Part shown: positions 17,282 through 28,400 of the stretch, in pieces
Layout: each line of letters starts with the position of its first letter
Position numbering within the stretch: position 1 is the stretch's first letter
NCBI GenBank assembly: GCA_934216145.1
Contig: CAKQBG010000009.1
Span: 1 to 45,802, forward strand
Direction of reading: 5' to 3'
Length of the DNA: 45,802 nt
Origin: an uncultured Anaeroplasma sp.
GTDB lineage: Bacteria; Bacillota_I; Bacilli_A; Acholeplasmatales; Anaeroplasmataceae
Notes under the pieces: model-generated
What the model saw: the letters and a program-made list of their open reading frames with translations, nothing else
The model's database searches: none
What the model was told of the DNA's origin: nothing
Made by a program: the position numbers and the translations under genes

Positions 17282-19062
17282 ATTTTATTTTCTCCATTAT
17301 CTAAATATTTTTGAGGAATTTCAATTGCATTGATTGCTTCCTCATTAACACATTTTTCCTTCTCCCAAATATGCTCATAAGCTAAATCAATTTTATCAAA
17401 AAGCTTATTTTGAGTAATATTTATAGCCTCTGGAATATATTTTTTAGGAACCTGATCAATTGTCTTCCAAGTTTCCATTGCCTCTTCCTTTGGCATTCCT
17501 AAAAAAATTGCAGCCTTTCTTACAGAATTTACAGCCTGAACTTCTCTTAGCTTTTCACCAGATAATGAATACTTCTTCATACAAAATAGCGTAATTAACC
17601 AAGAAATCATAGGTAAGAAGCAAAAGCAAATTAAAGCTGAAATTCTAATACCTTGATAATTAGATTCAATAATTGCTGTTAAATCCATATTAGGAGTTGG
17701 TTGAGCTCCATTTAAACCAGGGATTAATAAAACAGTGAATAGTGATAATAATGTTGTTGATAGTGAAGATACTACCTTATCAATTAATGAAAATATAGTA
17801 CCTAAAATACCTGGTACATATTGACCAGAACGATAGGTTTCATAATCTGAACAATCAGCAACCATAGGAATACACATTTCGCTACAGCAATTATAAGCAC
17901 CATATCCACATCCATATAAAACAATCCAAACAATAGTAAATGCATTAATTGCAATAGAGCCACCAGAAAGTAAAGATAGATGAGTATTACTATTATTAGG
18001 GTCCCAAATTAATAGCATTATTGTTAATCCTAAGTAAAATATAAATGCTATTAAGGTATATTGAACAATAGCTCTTTTCTGACCTTTCTTGGCTGCTGTC
18101 TTTGATCCAAGCAAGAAAAACACACCCATAAATATAAAGCTTAACGCATACAAAGGAATATATAATCCATTATAATTTCCCATCATTATATGATAGATTA
18201 AAGCTGCTACAACATTTGATGTAGCAATTGTTGAGGCAAGCTTATTACAGCCTGATGATACAACTAACCATCTAATAGGCTTATTATCCTTAACAACCTT
18301 AACATAATCTTTAAATTTTGTTTTACCCTGATTAACATCTATTCCCCAATATTGTGGTTTATCTTTTTCCCAAATTGCTAAAACAGCAAGTAAAGTATAA
18401 ATAGCTGATAGAACAATCGAAATTGGAACTAAAATATCATAAAATTTAGGATTGTATAAAACACCTAATGTACCTTCATTACTTTTTAATAAGATCGGTA
18501 ATAATCCATTTCCCAATAAATTAATAATTACAATAGACATAATCATTCCAACCATATTCCAAATAACAAATTGGCTTCTTTGCTTAGCATCAGAGGTTAA
18601 GCAAGTTTGTCCTGCCTTTGTACAGGCACATTGGCAAGTATAGCCTATTACATAAATAACATATGTAAAAATAAATGCTATCCACCTAAACACTGATGAT
18701 TGAATTGGTCTAATAACAAAAAACATTAAAATACATGATATTGCAAGTAATAAATTACCTATAACCATAAAAACTCTAAACTTACCAAAAACAGTATTAG
18801 TCTTATCCATTATTGCACCACAAATTGGATCAGTAATACCATCAAAAATACGCATTGCTGTAACGATTGTTGAAATAGTGACAGTAACAGCTGCGCTAAC
18901 TGCTGCACTAGCAAAACCAATTAAAAAATTTCCAGATAAATAATAACCAGCATAGTATGAAACAAATGACATTAAAGTTAAATAAACATTTGTAGCTGCA
19001 TTATTAAATGGAAATAATATAATTTGCCATTGCTTAGCTCTATTTTGAACATTCCCTTCCAT
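17278..19062 (-). CDS. GPH-family sugar/hexuronide symporter
   Basis: A 594-residue transporter with about 12 membrane helices, of the glycoside-pentoside-hexuronide:cation symporter family (MelB/UidB type) within the MFS. The signature after helix 2 is clear: MRIFDGITDPICGAIMDKT and GKFRVF (residues about 70-98). It probably imports a hexuronide or oligosaccharide with Na+ or H+. A hydrophilic tail of about 85 residues extends past the usual 450-500 residue length. The ribosome site AAGGAGG is strong. It is the first gene of the eight-gene operon and overlaps uxuA by 4 bases. Confidence 0.9.
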   Translation of the reverse strand: MEGNVQNRAKQWQIILFPFNNAATNVYLTLMSFVSYYAGYYLSGNFLIGFASAAVSAAVTVTISTIVTAMRIFDGITDPICGAIMDKTNTVFGKFRVFMVIGNLLLAISCILMFFVIRPIQSSVFRWIAFIFTYVIYVIGYTCQCACTKAGQTCLTSDAKQRSQFVIWNMVGMIMSIVIINLLGNGLLPILLKSNEGTLGVLYNPKFYDILVPISIVLSAIYTLLAVLAIWEKDKPQYWGIDVNQGKTKFKDYVKVVKDNKPIRWLVVSSGCNKLASTIATSNVVAALIYHIMMGNYNGLYIPLYALSFIFMGVFFLLGSKTAAKKGQKRAIVQYTLIAFIFYLGLTIMLLIWDPNNSNTHLSLLSGGSIAINAFTIVWIVLYGCGYGAYNCCSEMCIPMVADCSDYETYRSGQYVPGILGTIFSLIDKVVSSLSTTLLSLFTVLLIPGLNGAQPTPNMDLTAIIESNYQGIRISALICFCFLPMISWLITLFCMKKYSLSGEKLREVQAVNSVRKAAIFLGMPKEEAMETWKTIDQVPKKYIPEAINITQNKLFDKIDLAYEHIWEKEKCVNEEAINAIEIPQKYLDNGENKI

Positions 19063-19082
19063 ATAATACCTCCTTAATAGAA

Positions 19083-19100
19083 AACGCTTTTTTCATTTTC
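19083..19100 (-). promoter_or_regulatory. Possible LacI/CcpA-like operator
   Basis: An imperfect inverted repeat with a central CG (GAAAACGCTTTTTTC on the plus strand) lies between the predicted -10 and the ribosome site of the symporter gene. It resembles a cre or LacI-family operator, but several consensus bases are missing. It is a weak call. Confidence 0.25.
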
Positions 19101-19107
19101 CATATTT

Positions 19108-19136
19108 ATTATACTTTTAAACAAAACAATTCAAAA
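19108..19136 (-). promoter_or_regulatory. Probable promoter of the hexuronate operon
   Basis: On the minus strand a consensus TATAAT (19113-19108) lies about 45 bases before the symporter start. The -35 region is poor: TTGAAT with a 15-base spacer, or TTTTGA with 17. A weak -35 fits a promoter that needs an activator such as the nearby AraC-type protein. Confidence 0.45.
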
Positions 19137-19180
19137 TATCAAAAAATGCTAATGTTTATGACAAATTATGCTAAAAATAT

Positions 19181-19985
19181 AATGACAAAAAATTTTTAAT
19201 CTTTTTTTCATTCTTCTAGATGGCGATGCCCTCTTTTTCTTTTATTTAAATTAATGTAAAAATGGTATTGGTGATTTTATGACTTCAATTGTGACTGATT
19301 TTCTACCAATAGAAATAAAGCCTAAAGCATATTATATTCATGCTAAAAAATCTTATCTTCAGCATAGATTATTAGATGCTGCTAAAGTTAGACAACACGT
19401 CTATGAAAATGAATATAGCAAATTAAACAATATATTACTGAATCAGTTTTTGATTTTATCGCTAAGCTAATAGATCACATTCCTGAAGAAAAAGTTCATA
19501 CTACAAGACACTATGGTTTTTATGCTAATCACACATCTTTAAATATTACAAATCAACCTAAATTATATAAATTTGAGGATATCAAAAAGATGAAATCAAA
19601 ACCAAATTGGAGAGATAAATTAATTCAATCATATAAATACGATCCATTACTTTGTCATTGTGGAGCTACAATGATTATCATTCCTGACCTTTGTTTTTCA
19701 AAGGTTATCCTAAGGAGGATAGATAAAATTGAATTTAACATTAAACGTAGATTTTTAACAAAAAAGGAAAAATTAAGACGTGCTATATTCTTCTTTGCTT
19801 ATGCTTTACCTGATTTTAATATTGAATATGTTAATGGGGAATATGAGGAACTAATTAAAGATTGGAATGAAATTGATGAATGTTTGAATAAAATTGATTG
19901 TCCACGAATGTATTGTCCTAAATCCGGCAAACCACAATTTGTACCACTTGATGTTTGGAAAAAGAAAAACAAATACAAAAAGTAA
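19181..19985 (+). mobile_element. Internally deleted IS91-like element, copy 1
   Basis: About 800 bases closely similar to 34398-35198. The left end has a small hairpin (GGC-GAT-GCC at 19222-19230) before a T run. The coding part joins a short N-terminal piece to the C-terminal end of an IS91-type transposase; the HUH/Y2 catalytic middle is absent. Its left end lies about 45 bases upstream of the hexuronate operon -35 region, so it may have replaced upstream control sequence. Confidence 0.7.
19279..19985 (+). pseudogene. Remnant IS91-family transposase (catalytic core deleted)
   Basis: The first frame (from 19279) encodes MTSIVTDFLPIEIKPKAYY and QHRLLDAAKVRQHVYENEY, then goes out of frame near 19430. 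The second frame carries the typical IS91 C-terminal region: ITESVFDFIAKLIDHIPEEK, HTTRHYGFYANH, NWRDKLIQSYKYDPLLC and CGATMIIIP. That frame runs to 19985, ending with a Cys-containing tail and a lysine-rich end. It cannot make an active transposase. Copy 2 at 34496 has the same structure, so the deletion came before duplication. Confidence 0.75.
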
Positions 19986-20044
19986 TAAATGATATTAAAA
20001 AAAATATCAAATTTATATGCTATATCATATTACTAAATATTTTT

Positions 20045-20082
20045 ATCCTAGGCCAAAAAATTATACCTTGTCTAGGATTTTT
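20045..20082 (+). terminator. Weak hairpin after the IS91-like copy 1
   Basis: ATCCTAG (20045-20051) pairs with CTAGGAT (20072-20078) and is followed by TTTT. It may be a terminator or part of the element's right end. The loop is about 20 bases, so it is a weak call. Confidence 0.3.
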
Positions 20083-20136
20083 GTGGTTATGTCATACATT
20101 TTAAACAAAGATTACAATTTCCTAATAAACAAAAAA

Positions 20137-20170
20137 TTAAAAGATTCGCCAAATAGCGAATCCTTTTAAT
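20137..20170 (-). terminator. Terminator of the five-gene ABC/lipoprotein operon
   Basis: GATTCGC (20143-20149) pairs with GCGAATC (20156-20162), extended by A/T pairs around one bulge. On the minus strand it is followed by TTTTAATTTTTTG. It overlaps the stop codon of the last operon gene. Confidence 0.75.
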
Positions 20171-21449
20171 TTAATTCTTCATTAAGTTTTCTTTTTCTTT
20201 TAATTAAAATTAAAGTTAAAATTACAATTAAAGCAATCAATACTAACGTACAAACCGCAATAAAAATATATCCCCACATTGGCATGTGAAAAGCAATACC
20301 CTCTACACATACAACAAAGCTTCCTGTTAATGAAGTAGTTGTAAGAACATATCTACCATATCCTCTAGCCTCAAGTTTAGTCATATTATCATCCTCAACA
20401 TGATATATAACTATCTCATTACGATTAAATTCAGGATTAGCTTCAATATAAATTTCAATAGTGTTATCTAATGATAATTCTTGAGCATCACTATCCATGA
20501 TTTTTACATTTGTAATTTCATAATTCTCAGTAATATTTTCTAATAACTTACTTATACGATCATATTCTAAACCTGAAGTAATTCTTTGAGATGAAACAAT
20601 ACATCCAAATGGTAAAATATTATTAATATCATTAACTTTAACAATACTTGATTCAATACTTGAAGAAATAACATTTATTGTTTTTGTAATAAAAGAATCA
20701 TTACCTAAACTTGTCTTATATTTATCAGTTGAAGCTTTATAATTTATCTGATAATTACCTAAGTCCTCTAAGACGAATTGATTATTTGAAATATCAACTA
20801 TACCTCCCATAGGATTTAAAACAGATATTTCGACATCCAATTCTTCATTTTCAAAATAAGCCTTAGCACTTGGAATTTTACAAATTGCATTTTGACTTGA
20901 ATTAATATCTCCCATACTTTCAACTTCAATTGTTGGAATGAATTTAGCAGGATATTCTATATCATCCAATACCTTATCAGTTTTAACTACATTATCTAAA
21001 TTAACCTTAATAGTAAATGATACTTCCATATTCATAGCATCAACAAGACCACTTATATGAATATTAGAAATCAAATCCTCATAACTTAAACTTACAGTAT
21101 AACTAGTCTTTTTACCACTTATAGTAGATACTATACCGCAATTTGCGGATATAGTACCATTATAAATAGAGTCTGGTATAATCTTTAAATTAGTTAAAGC
21201 ATTATTATCAAGTAAAGTAATAGATACTAAGTAAATATCATTAATATTTGAAACCTCAACATTAGAATCAAAATATTTACCAATCATACCTATACCAATT
21301 GAATTAGTACCACCAATTTCATATGATGTAGTGTATATAGTTTCTTGTTCAAGAGTAGTATCAGCTTTAGATTTTATATTTGAGAATATAACAATCATAA
21401 ATAAAGAAATGATTACAAATAATATACTTTTTTTTCTCACTTTAATCAC
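20166..21449 (-). CDS. Membrane-anchored surface protein, unknown function
   Basis: A 427-residue protein with a signal peptide (about 1-30), an outer region of about 360 residues rich in beta strands, one membrane helix (about 395-418) and a basic tail KRKRK. Residues about 38-155 (SIGIGMIGKYFDSN, VYLVSITLL-like strand IYLVSITLLD, YTVSLSYEDL, AMNMEVSFTIKV) weakly recall a NEAT domain. The heme-binding YxxxY motif is not seen, so I do not claim one. It is the last gene of the ABC/lipoprotein operon and overlaps the preceding stop codon (ATGA), so it is made together with the 1321-residue lipoprotein. Confidence 0.7.
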   Translation of the reverse strand: MIKVRKKSILFVIISLFMIVIFSNIKSKADTTLEQETIYTTSYEIGGTNSIGIGMIGKYFDSNVEVSNINDIYLVSITLLDNNALTNLKIIPDSIYNGTISANCGIVSTISGKKTSYTVSLSYEDLISNIHISGLVDAMNMEVSFTIKVNLDNVVKTDKVLDDIEYPAKFIPTIEVESMGDINSSQNAICKIPSAKAYFENEELDVEISVLNPMGGIVDISNNQFVLEDLGNYQINYKASTDKYKTSLGNDSFITKTINVISSSIESSIVKVNDINNILPFGCIVSSQRITSGLEYDRISKLLENITENYEITNVKIMDSDAQELSLDNTIEIYIEANPEFNRNEIVIYHVEDDNMTKLEARGYGRYVLTTTSLTGSFVVCVEGIAFHMPMWGYIFIAVCTLVLIALIVILTLILIKRKRKLNEELN

Positions 21450-24400
21450 TCCTCATATACTGCAACAATTGTTACATAACCGTTCTCAACATAATCCTTA
21501 ACAATACTTTCATTATCAATATCATCAATTTTTATTAATGTCCCATTTAACTTAATTGCCCAATATTTAAACTCAGCTGTTTCATAAGTATTATGCAATG
21601 AATTTAATAATGTTTTGTTAAGTGTATCTTTTAATGTTTTACCTTCAGTAATTGTTGTATTGGGAAATTTTATATCATTATATTCACCATTGCTATATGT
21701 TTGATATCTTATTGTTAATGGACCTTTTAATATTGGTCTAATAACACAATCTTCAGTAATTTCAAATACTACATCAAATAATGAGTCTGTTGTATATGAA
21801 TATATTTTTTCACTATTACTATTTGTTGTATAGAAAATTGGCTTATCGCATTCCCAACCAACATGTTCATATCCTTTTGGAACTTTAAAATTAAAATCAG
21901 CTAAAGATAAATAATATGATCTATTAGTGTTTTTATAGTATCTCTTTTCATTGATTACTTTAGTTTCACCATTATATTCATATTCAGCTCTTACGACAAC
22001 ACCCTCATCCCATACCGCATACAATACAGGATTAGTTGTATTTCTCTTAGCACCTAAATTCTTTAATGCACCATCAGGAGAAATATACTCTTCTAATTTA
22101 CCACTCTTTGTTTTGTAAGCCCATTTATATAAATGAGATTCAAAGTCTTTAAACAAAGTACTTCCAATTGCAAAACAATCTTGAGTTTGATTAAAGCTTA
22201 CTGTATAAGACTGACTTCCATCACCATTAGTAACTACACCAGCAATATCATCTTTAAAATGGTGATTAGAATCTGTTACATATGTAACTTTTATATCAAA
22301 ATTAATATCATAAACAGTAATGTCTTTTGATACGGTAATATATCTATAGCTAACACTATATGTTGAGCCAATATTATAATTTTTGAAAATTATTTCTTCA
22401 TTTTCGTCATTATAAAAACTAAACTTATATACTATTCTATATTCACCACTCTTTAAGAATGTATAATTATTAGAATCATTCTTAACCTCTGATAAATCAG
22501 CTTTTCTTAAAGTTGTTCCAACATATTTTTGAATATCTATAGAAGAATTTGCAAAATTTATTCCATCATTATCCATGGCAATAGAATTTTCAAGCTTATA
22601 ACTATTATTTGTAAACCATACAGTATCATTATCAAAAATTTTGTAATCACTGAATTTCTTACCATTAATTTTAATGCCATATACATATGATTTAGTATAA
22701 ACATCATCATTAAATACATACATAAAATCAACAATTGCGTATTTTTCATTTTTAAGTATGTTCTTTAATTCTTCTTTATTATTACCTTTATATGTATCAT
22801 TTTTGGCATAAACAACATATGAAAGACTACTTAAATTAAATAGATCATTTGTTACTTTTAAAGTATATGTTTTATTATAAATATCATCAACGTCAGTTAA
22901 TTCTAATGCATCAGTATCCTTTAAATTTAACTTTTGTCTTGTGCCATCATAATAATAATACAATTTACCTGAAACAACCTCTTTTTCATTACAATACACA
23001 CTATATTTACCTTTTTCTTCGCCTTTATATTCAAATGATAAATATTTAACATAACCATATCTATCAACTAAACGATATACAACATACATTGTATCATTAG
23101 CCATTTCAAATGTTGATGGATTCCAATTCTCATAATTATAACTAAACTTTGTATAAATACCATTTACTAATGAATAAATACCAAAATCTTCTTGATTCAT
23201 ATGATAAACTTCATTATCAGAATTATATGCATTATGAGAAGAATATTCAATACCATATGAAATATAATTAATTGTAGGAATATGAACTATATCCTCTTTA
23301 AAGTATGCTTTACTACTTACATATACATCACGTTCTTCATCGTAAGTCCAATTAATTGTTTCAATATTATCTTCATCATGTTCATATTCATCAATTACAG
23401 TAATAGTAGGATCTTCTTGTTTTCTTATAACAATTGTTCCTTTTTTTACCTCATTATTGATTGTGCCTTCAAGATATACAGCAAAATCATTATTAAAAGT
23501 AAATACATTATTACTTATAGTGAAATCAATTTCTTTTGAATAATCAACTTCACCATTATTCTTTAAACCATAAGCTTTATATTTTAAATTACCTTCATCA
23601 AGATTAGGATATATCTTACTTCTAAATAAATCATATATATTTATTTTTTCTTTTTCTTCTGTTTCATACCCCATCTCTAAACGTTTATACATTCTTTGAG
23701 AAAATGAAGAGAAAGTTTGCCACTCTAAATAATCACCATATAAAGGATAACCTATTTTTTCATCATAATCATAACAATCATATGTAGCCATAAAGGTAAA
23801 TACTTCACCTTTACTATCTACAATTGATTTTAAATTAGTTGAATCAGTAGGTTTAATTACCATTCTTGTACTATGAAGTTTATTAACATCTTCTCCACTA
23901 ATTGATGAATAAAATGTATTTATTAATCTATTAGCAAAATCATAATTCATTTCAGCATTATAAATTGTATTTCCTGTTAAACTTGATACATCTGTTGAAA
24001 AATAGAACGCTTCAGTGTCAAATGTTGATGTTGAAGGTCCCTCAAGTTCCTTATAATCGATCTCAGATAATTTAACCATAGAACTATAATCAATAACTAA
24101 TCTTTTATATGTAGGTCCCATATTGAACATCTCAGTCATCGCACCTGTAGATGCACCAACAAGTAATAAATCAACATCAGCAGTATCACCTAAATCAAAT
24201 ACATAATAATATTTACCAGTGTCTGCATGGAATTCATATGTTAAATCACCAAATTTATCAGCTTTAAAGAAACTGCACCAATCAGTTAATGAATAGTTAT
24301 CTTCATCAACCATTTCATCTGTTGCAACAATTTTATTATTAAAAGTATAATAACATATATCTCTTGCATAACCGGTTTTTACATGAATATAATCTTGATC

Positions 24401-25411
24401 TTTTAAATTTCCAATTATATCGGAATTATATGCATTCATTTGTTTTACTAGCTTATAATGGCCATCTTTAGCAATCAAATATGAATATACTGGATTGAAA
24501 ACATCTAGCATTGTTGCAGCTTTATTTAAACCACTATAATGTGTTTTAACTAAATAATATCCATCTTCTAATTTGTCATTTGCATCAACATAAGATGTTG
24601 TATATCCAATAAATCTTGTAATATTAAATTCAACTGTATATCCAACCTTGGTTTTTAATCTATCATCTTCATTTGAAAGATTAGCATTCCAGTTGACAAA
24701 TTCAACATTTAATTTAATTGGATCTGAAATATTCAATCCCTTTAAATTATAATAAATTGTTTGAATTGTACCTGTTCTATCAATAATACTTTCTGTATCA
24801 GATACTCTATTTTCAGGATCACTTACAGTATATGTTAAAATACCCATATTACCATTATCATCAATAGTTGGACAATGATATCTCATATCATATTGGATTC
24901 TTAAAAATACACCATTATCATTTTTTTCAATATATGTTTCATCACTTATGATATCATCAGGAAATCTCAAATAACCATATTGATCAGCTAATGATCCCTT
25001 AACAATAGTATCATCTAAAATTTTTGCAGCATATTCTATTTCGTAGATACCATTATTAATGAATTCCTCTTCTTCCCATTTAGCATATAAAGTCACATTA
25101 CACATTTTTGTATATAAATAATCTGTTTCATATGGCTTTGTATAAGCTTCATCAAAATACCAACCAGCAAAACGATATCCAACCTTATTTGGTGTAGGAA
25201 GTTTTGGAATATTATTAGCAGTATAAATAACATCGCTAAGAGATTCTGTTAATCCTTCTGAACTAAATGATATTTTAAATTCAGTATCTCCATACTGATT
25301 TTTTATAACATCAATAGGATCAGAAAAAGATGTTTTACATGAAGAAAGGGCAAATATGCCCAATCCACATATAAATAATGACATCATTAATTTAAAAGAA
25401 TTTTTTTTCAT
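21446..25411 (-). CDS. Giant surface lipoprotein with InlB B-type repeats (1321 aa)
   Basis: A lipoprotein with lipobox LSSC around residue 25. An InlB B/Listeria-Bacteroides repeat follows at about 44-115 (NKVGYRFAGWYFDEAYTKPY, VTLYAKWEEE). The central 900 residues are a beta-rich, Asp/Tyr/Asn-rich region I do not recognise. More repeat-like units sit near the C-terminus (LYAVWDEG; PKGYEHVGWECDKP; a final unit ending in VTIVAVYEE). InlB B repeats are beta-grasp domains common in cell-surface proteins of gut bacteria. The gene follows the BspA-like lipoprotein by 20 bases with AAAGGAG before its ATG. Its fixed linkage to two ABC proteins suggests a substrate-binding or envelope role with them, which is inference. 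Confidence 0.8.
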   Translation of the reverse strand: MKKNSFKLMMSLFICGLGIFALSSCKTSFSDPIDVIKNQYGDTEFKISFSSEGLTESLSDVIYTANNIPKLPTPNKVGYRFAGWYFDEAYTKPYETDYLYTKMCNVTLYAKWEEEEFINNGIYEIEYAAKILDDTIVKGSLADQYGYLRFPDDIISDETYIEKNDNGVFLRIQYDMRYHCPTIDDNGNMGILTYTVSDPENRVSDTESIIDRTGTIQTIYYNLKGLNISDPIKLNVEFVNWNANLSNEDDRLKTKVGYTVEFNITRFIGYTTSYVDANDKLEDGYYLVKTHYSGLNKAATMLDVFNPVYSYLIAKDGHYKLVKQMNAYNSDIIGNLKDQDYIHVKTGYARDICYYTFNNKIVATDEMVDEDNYSLTDWCSFFKADKFGDLTYEFHADTGKYYYVFDLGDTADVDLLLVGASTGAMTEMFNMGPTYKRLVIDYSSMVKLSEIDYKELEGPSTSTFDTEAFYFSTDVSSLTGNTIYNAEMNYDFANRLINTFYSSISGEDVNKLHSTRMVIKPTDSTNLKSIVDSKGEVFTFMATYDCYDYDEKIGYPLYGDYLEWQTFSSFSQRMYKRLEMGYETEEKEKINIYDLFRSKIYPNLDEGNLKYKAYGLKNNGEVDYSKEIDFTISNNVFTFNNDFAVYLEGTINNEVKKGTIVIRKQEDPTITVIDEYEHDEDNIETINWTYDEERDVYVSSKAYFKEDIVHIPTINYISYGIEYSSHNAYNSDNEVYHMNQEDFGIYSLVNGIYTKFSYNYENWNPSTFEMANDTMYVVYRLVDRYGYVKYLSFEYKGEEKGKYSVYCNEKEVVSGKLYYYYDGTRQKLNLKDTDALELTDVDDIYNKTYTLKVTNDLFNLSSLSYVVYAKNDTYKGNNKEELKNILKNEKYAIVDFMYVFNDDVYTKSYVYGIKINGKKFSDYKIFDNDTVWFTNNSYKLENSIAMDNDGINFANSSIDIQKYVGTTLRKADLSEVKNDSNNYTFLKSGEYRIVYKFSFYNDENEEIIFKNYNIGSTYSVSYRYITVSKDITVYDINFDIKVTYVTDSNHHFKDDIAGVVTNGDGSQSYTVSFNQTQDCFAIGSTLFKDFESHLYKWAYKTKSGKLEEYISPDGALKNLGAKRNTTNPVLYAVWDEGVVVRAEYEYNGETKVINEKRYYKNTNRSYYLSLADFNFKVPKGYEHVGWECDKPIFYTTNSNSEKIYSYTTDSLFDVVFEITEDCVIRPILKGPLTIRYQTYSNGEYNDIKFPNTTITEGKTLKDTLNKTLLNSLHNTYETAEFKYWAIKLNGTLIKIDDIDNESIVKDYVENGYVTIVAVYEE

Positions 25412-25431
25412 TTGAAAAAACTCCTTTCTTT

Positions 25432-28400
25432 TTAATTACTTGCAACTCTAACCTTTAAGCCTTTTATAGTTTCATAATTATCAGTCCAACCATCTTCAAA
25501 TACAGTAGGTATAGCATTAACTAAATCTTCAACTGTAGATATAGAACCGGCTGCATTCATTCCGTCAGGATAATAGTATATACCTCTTGACTTAAATTCA
25601 CAATTAGTAAATGCATTTGTATGAATTTTTGAAACCGAATAGAAATAAACCTTTACATCACTTGTAAGATATGAAACAGCACCTTCCATTATTTCAACAA
25701 TTTCATTACCTTCAAATTCACCAAATTTAACTGGTTGACCAGCATTTGAATTTCCAGCAATGGCATAAGCATAAAGCTTTGTATTATAAGCAACACTACC
25801 ACTTTCTAAAGTAACAGCGTTAACACGTTGGTAAAGTGTTACATAGGCAGTGTAATATGCAGTACCTGTTGCATTAACTAAATTTTCAGCACCAAAATAG
25901 AATTCGTTATTTGAAACATTAGTAACATTTCTAGTTTCTTCGCCATCAACAGGAATAAATTCCATAAATCCATTAATGCTGAAAGCATAAGCACCAACAG
26001 ATTTTAAATTCTTAATACTGAAACTTAAAGAAGTTAAAGATGTATTTTGGAATGCACTTGCACCAATACTTTCAACTTTAGCACCATTAAAGTCAACTTT
26101 AGTTAAACTTGCACAATTCTTAAATGCATTTGCACCAATTGATGTAATATTAGAACTTAATTTAATAACTTGAATCTGTAATTCATTCTCAAATGCATTA
26201 TCTGCAATCTTTGTAACCTTTTTACCAATAATTTCATCAGGAATAATAACACCATAAGTATTACCTCCTAAATCATAAGCTGAATTTTCATCAAACTTTG
26301 TAATTGTTATTTCATTATTTTTCTCTTCATATTCAAATCCTGTATAATTTGCTATTTCGCAAGTAATATATAAATACTTATTTGTAAGAATATTTTGAGT
26401 TAAATCATAGTCTTTGCCAAATTGCTTTATTGAAATAACATTTAAATGATCAGAATTTTTCAAATTCAAATAATTAGTTAATTCAGCATTATCAATTTGT
26501 TGAAGAATTTCATCTAATGTAATGGCATTATTATTTTCTCTATTAATTGTTATTGAATAAGTATCACCAGTATATGAATTTATAAAATTAACAATTACAG
26601 TTGGCGTTGAAGTTTCAACAACATTAACTACTTTTACATCTTTATATAGTTCATTATCTGCGTACGTAAATGCACCATTGCTTGTTGCCCAACCTGTTAA
26701 ATTAGCACCAATTGTACTATAAACTTCATCGCTAATTTTTTCGCTTTGGAAAACAACATAATCCATACTTTCAAGAGTAGAGATTATCATTCTTGCATTA
26801 TATGCAAAATCATTGTCACTTAATTCTTTAGTGTATAAATAACATTCATTACAAGAATATTGTGAACAATCAAGTGGATAACAATATTTATAATCATTAT
26901 AATCTAAATTATAATTAATAAAACTAAATGATTTTGGTAATATTAACATTTTTAAATCAGTTCTATTAATATAAGCACCAACTTGAATACCATTTATTCC
27001 TTCTGGAATTGTAATTACACCATCACTAATATTATTATATTGAACTAATACTTTACCCTTTTCAGTATTTTGATAAATCATATCACCATCATTTACAAAT
27101 GATGAATTATTGCTAAATTTAAAATTCATTGGAACGATTGATAAGCTCTTTACACTATCTGGAATATTAATATCAAAATCATAATATGTTCCAGAATAGA
27201 ATATTGTACTAGTATATGAACCATTTGATTTAGACCAAAATGAATCATAAATTCCTTCAACACCATCAGGGATTTTTACTGTATTTTGTGTTAAACCATT
27301 TATATTATTAAAACAATTTTGAATTATTCTTAAAGAAGAAGGTAAGTCAACTGATTCAATTGCTGAAATACCACTATAAGATGAGAATCCTCTTATTGTT
27401 CCTATTCCTTCTTGAACAATAACTTTCTTTAAACTTGTACTATTGAAAGTTGATGTTTCTTGGAAGAATGCAGCTTTAACATTCTTTATAGACTTATTAC
27501 CATCATCATCTCTAACAGTGATTTTTGACGGAATTGAAATGACAGGAACTGAATTAATATCAACTTTATCATAGTCGATAGCTTCACCTAAATCACCATA
27601 ATGATATCCTGAACAGAATAAATCATCACTAGCATCATTTAACTTTTTATATTTAAAGAATGGAGATTTCCATAATACTTTAATAGTTGTATTTTTAGAA
27701 AGAGCTTGTGAGAAATCAATTTCATCACCATTTTCATCAACATAGAAAATATCTTCACTTGACATATATGTTTTAACAATATTATTTTGTTCAATTGTTA
27801 ATTCATTATCTTTATCATCCTTTATAACTTCACCATCAGCATTAGTTGCCTTAGTAGTTGTTGGATTATCAAGTACAGTATTTGGCTTAATCTTTGCAAC
27901 ATAAACATCTTCATAACCATTATTAAATGTTATAGTCGCAACACTTTGAGCATATAATGTTTTTGCGGGGTCCCCAGCATTAAATTTAACAGTACATTCA
28001 GGGTTTGTATACCATCCATCAAATGTTAAATCCTTACCTGGATCATATGTACCATTAATAACATCAGCCAAATCTCTTGTACCATGAGATTCACCATTAA
28101 TAACAATGTTTACCTCATCTGCAATATAATAAGCATAAACAGTTATACTCTTATCAAGATCCTTATTTTTAAATTCATCTTTAAAACCTTCATCTAAAAA
28201 CCAACCACGGAAAGTATAATAATCTACCTTGGGTGCTTCTGGGATTGTAACTTTACCATTAGTAATTAAAGCTGGTGAAGTTAAATTCTTCCATTCACCA
28301 TTTTCTTTTACTTTGAATGTAACATATTTTTCTTTTGCGTTATCATCATTATTATCTGGCTGTTTACTAGTTCTATTTGTACTAGGTACACTTGGTGTTG

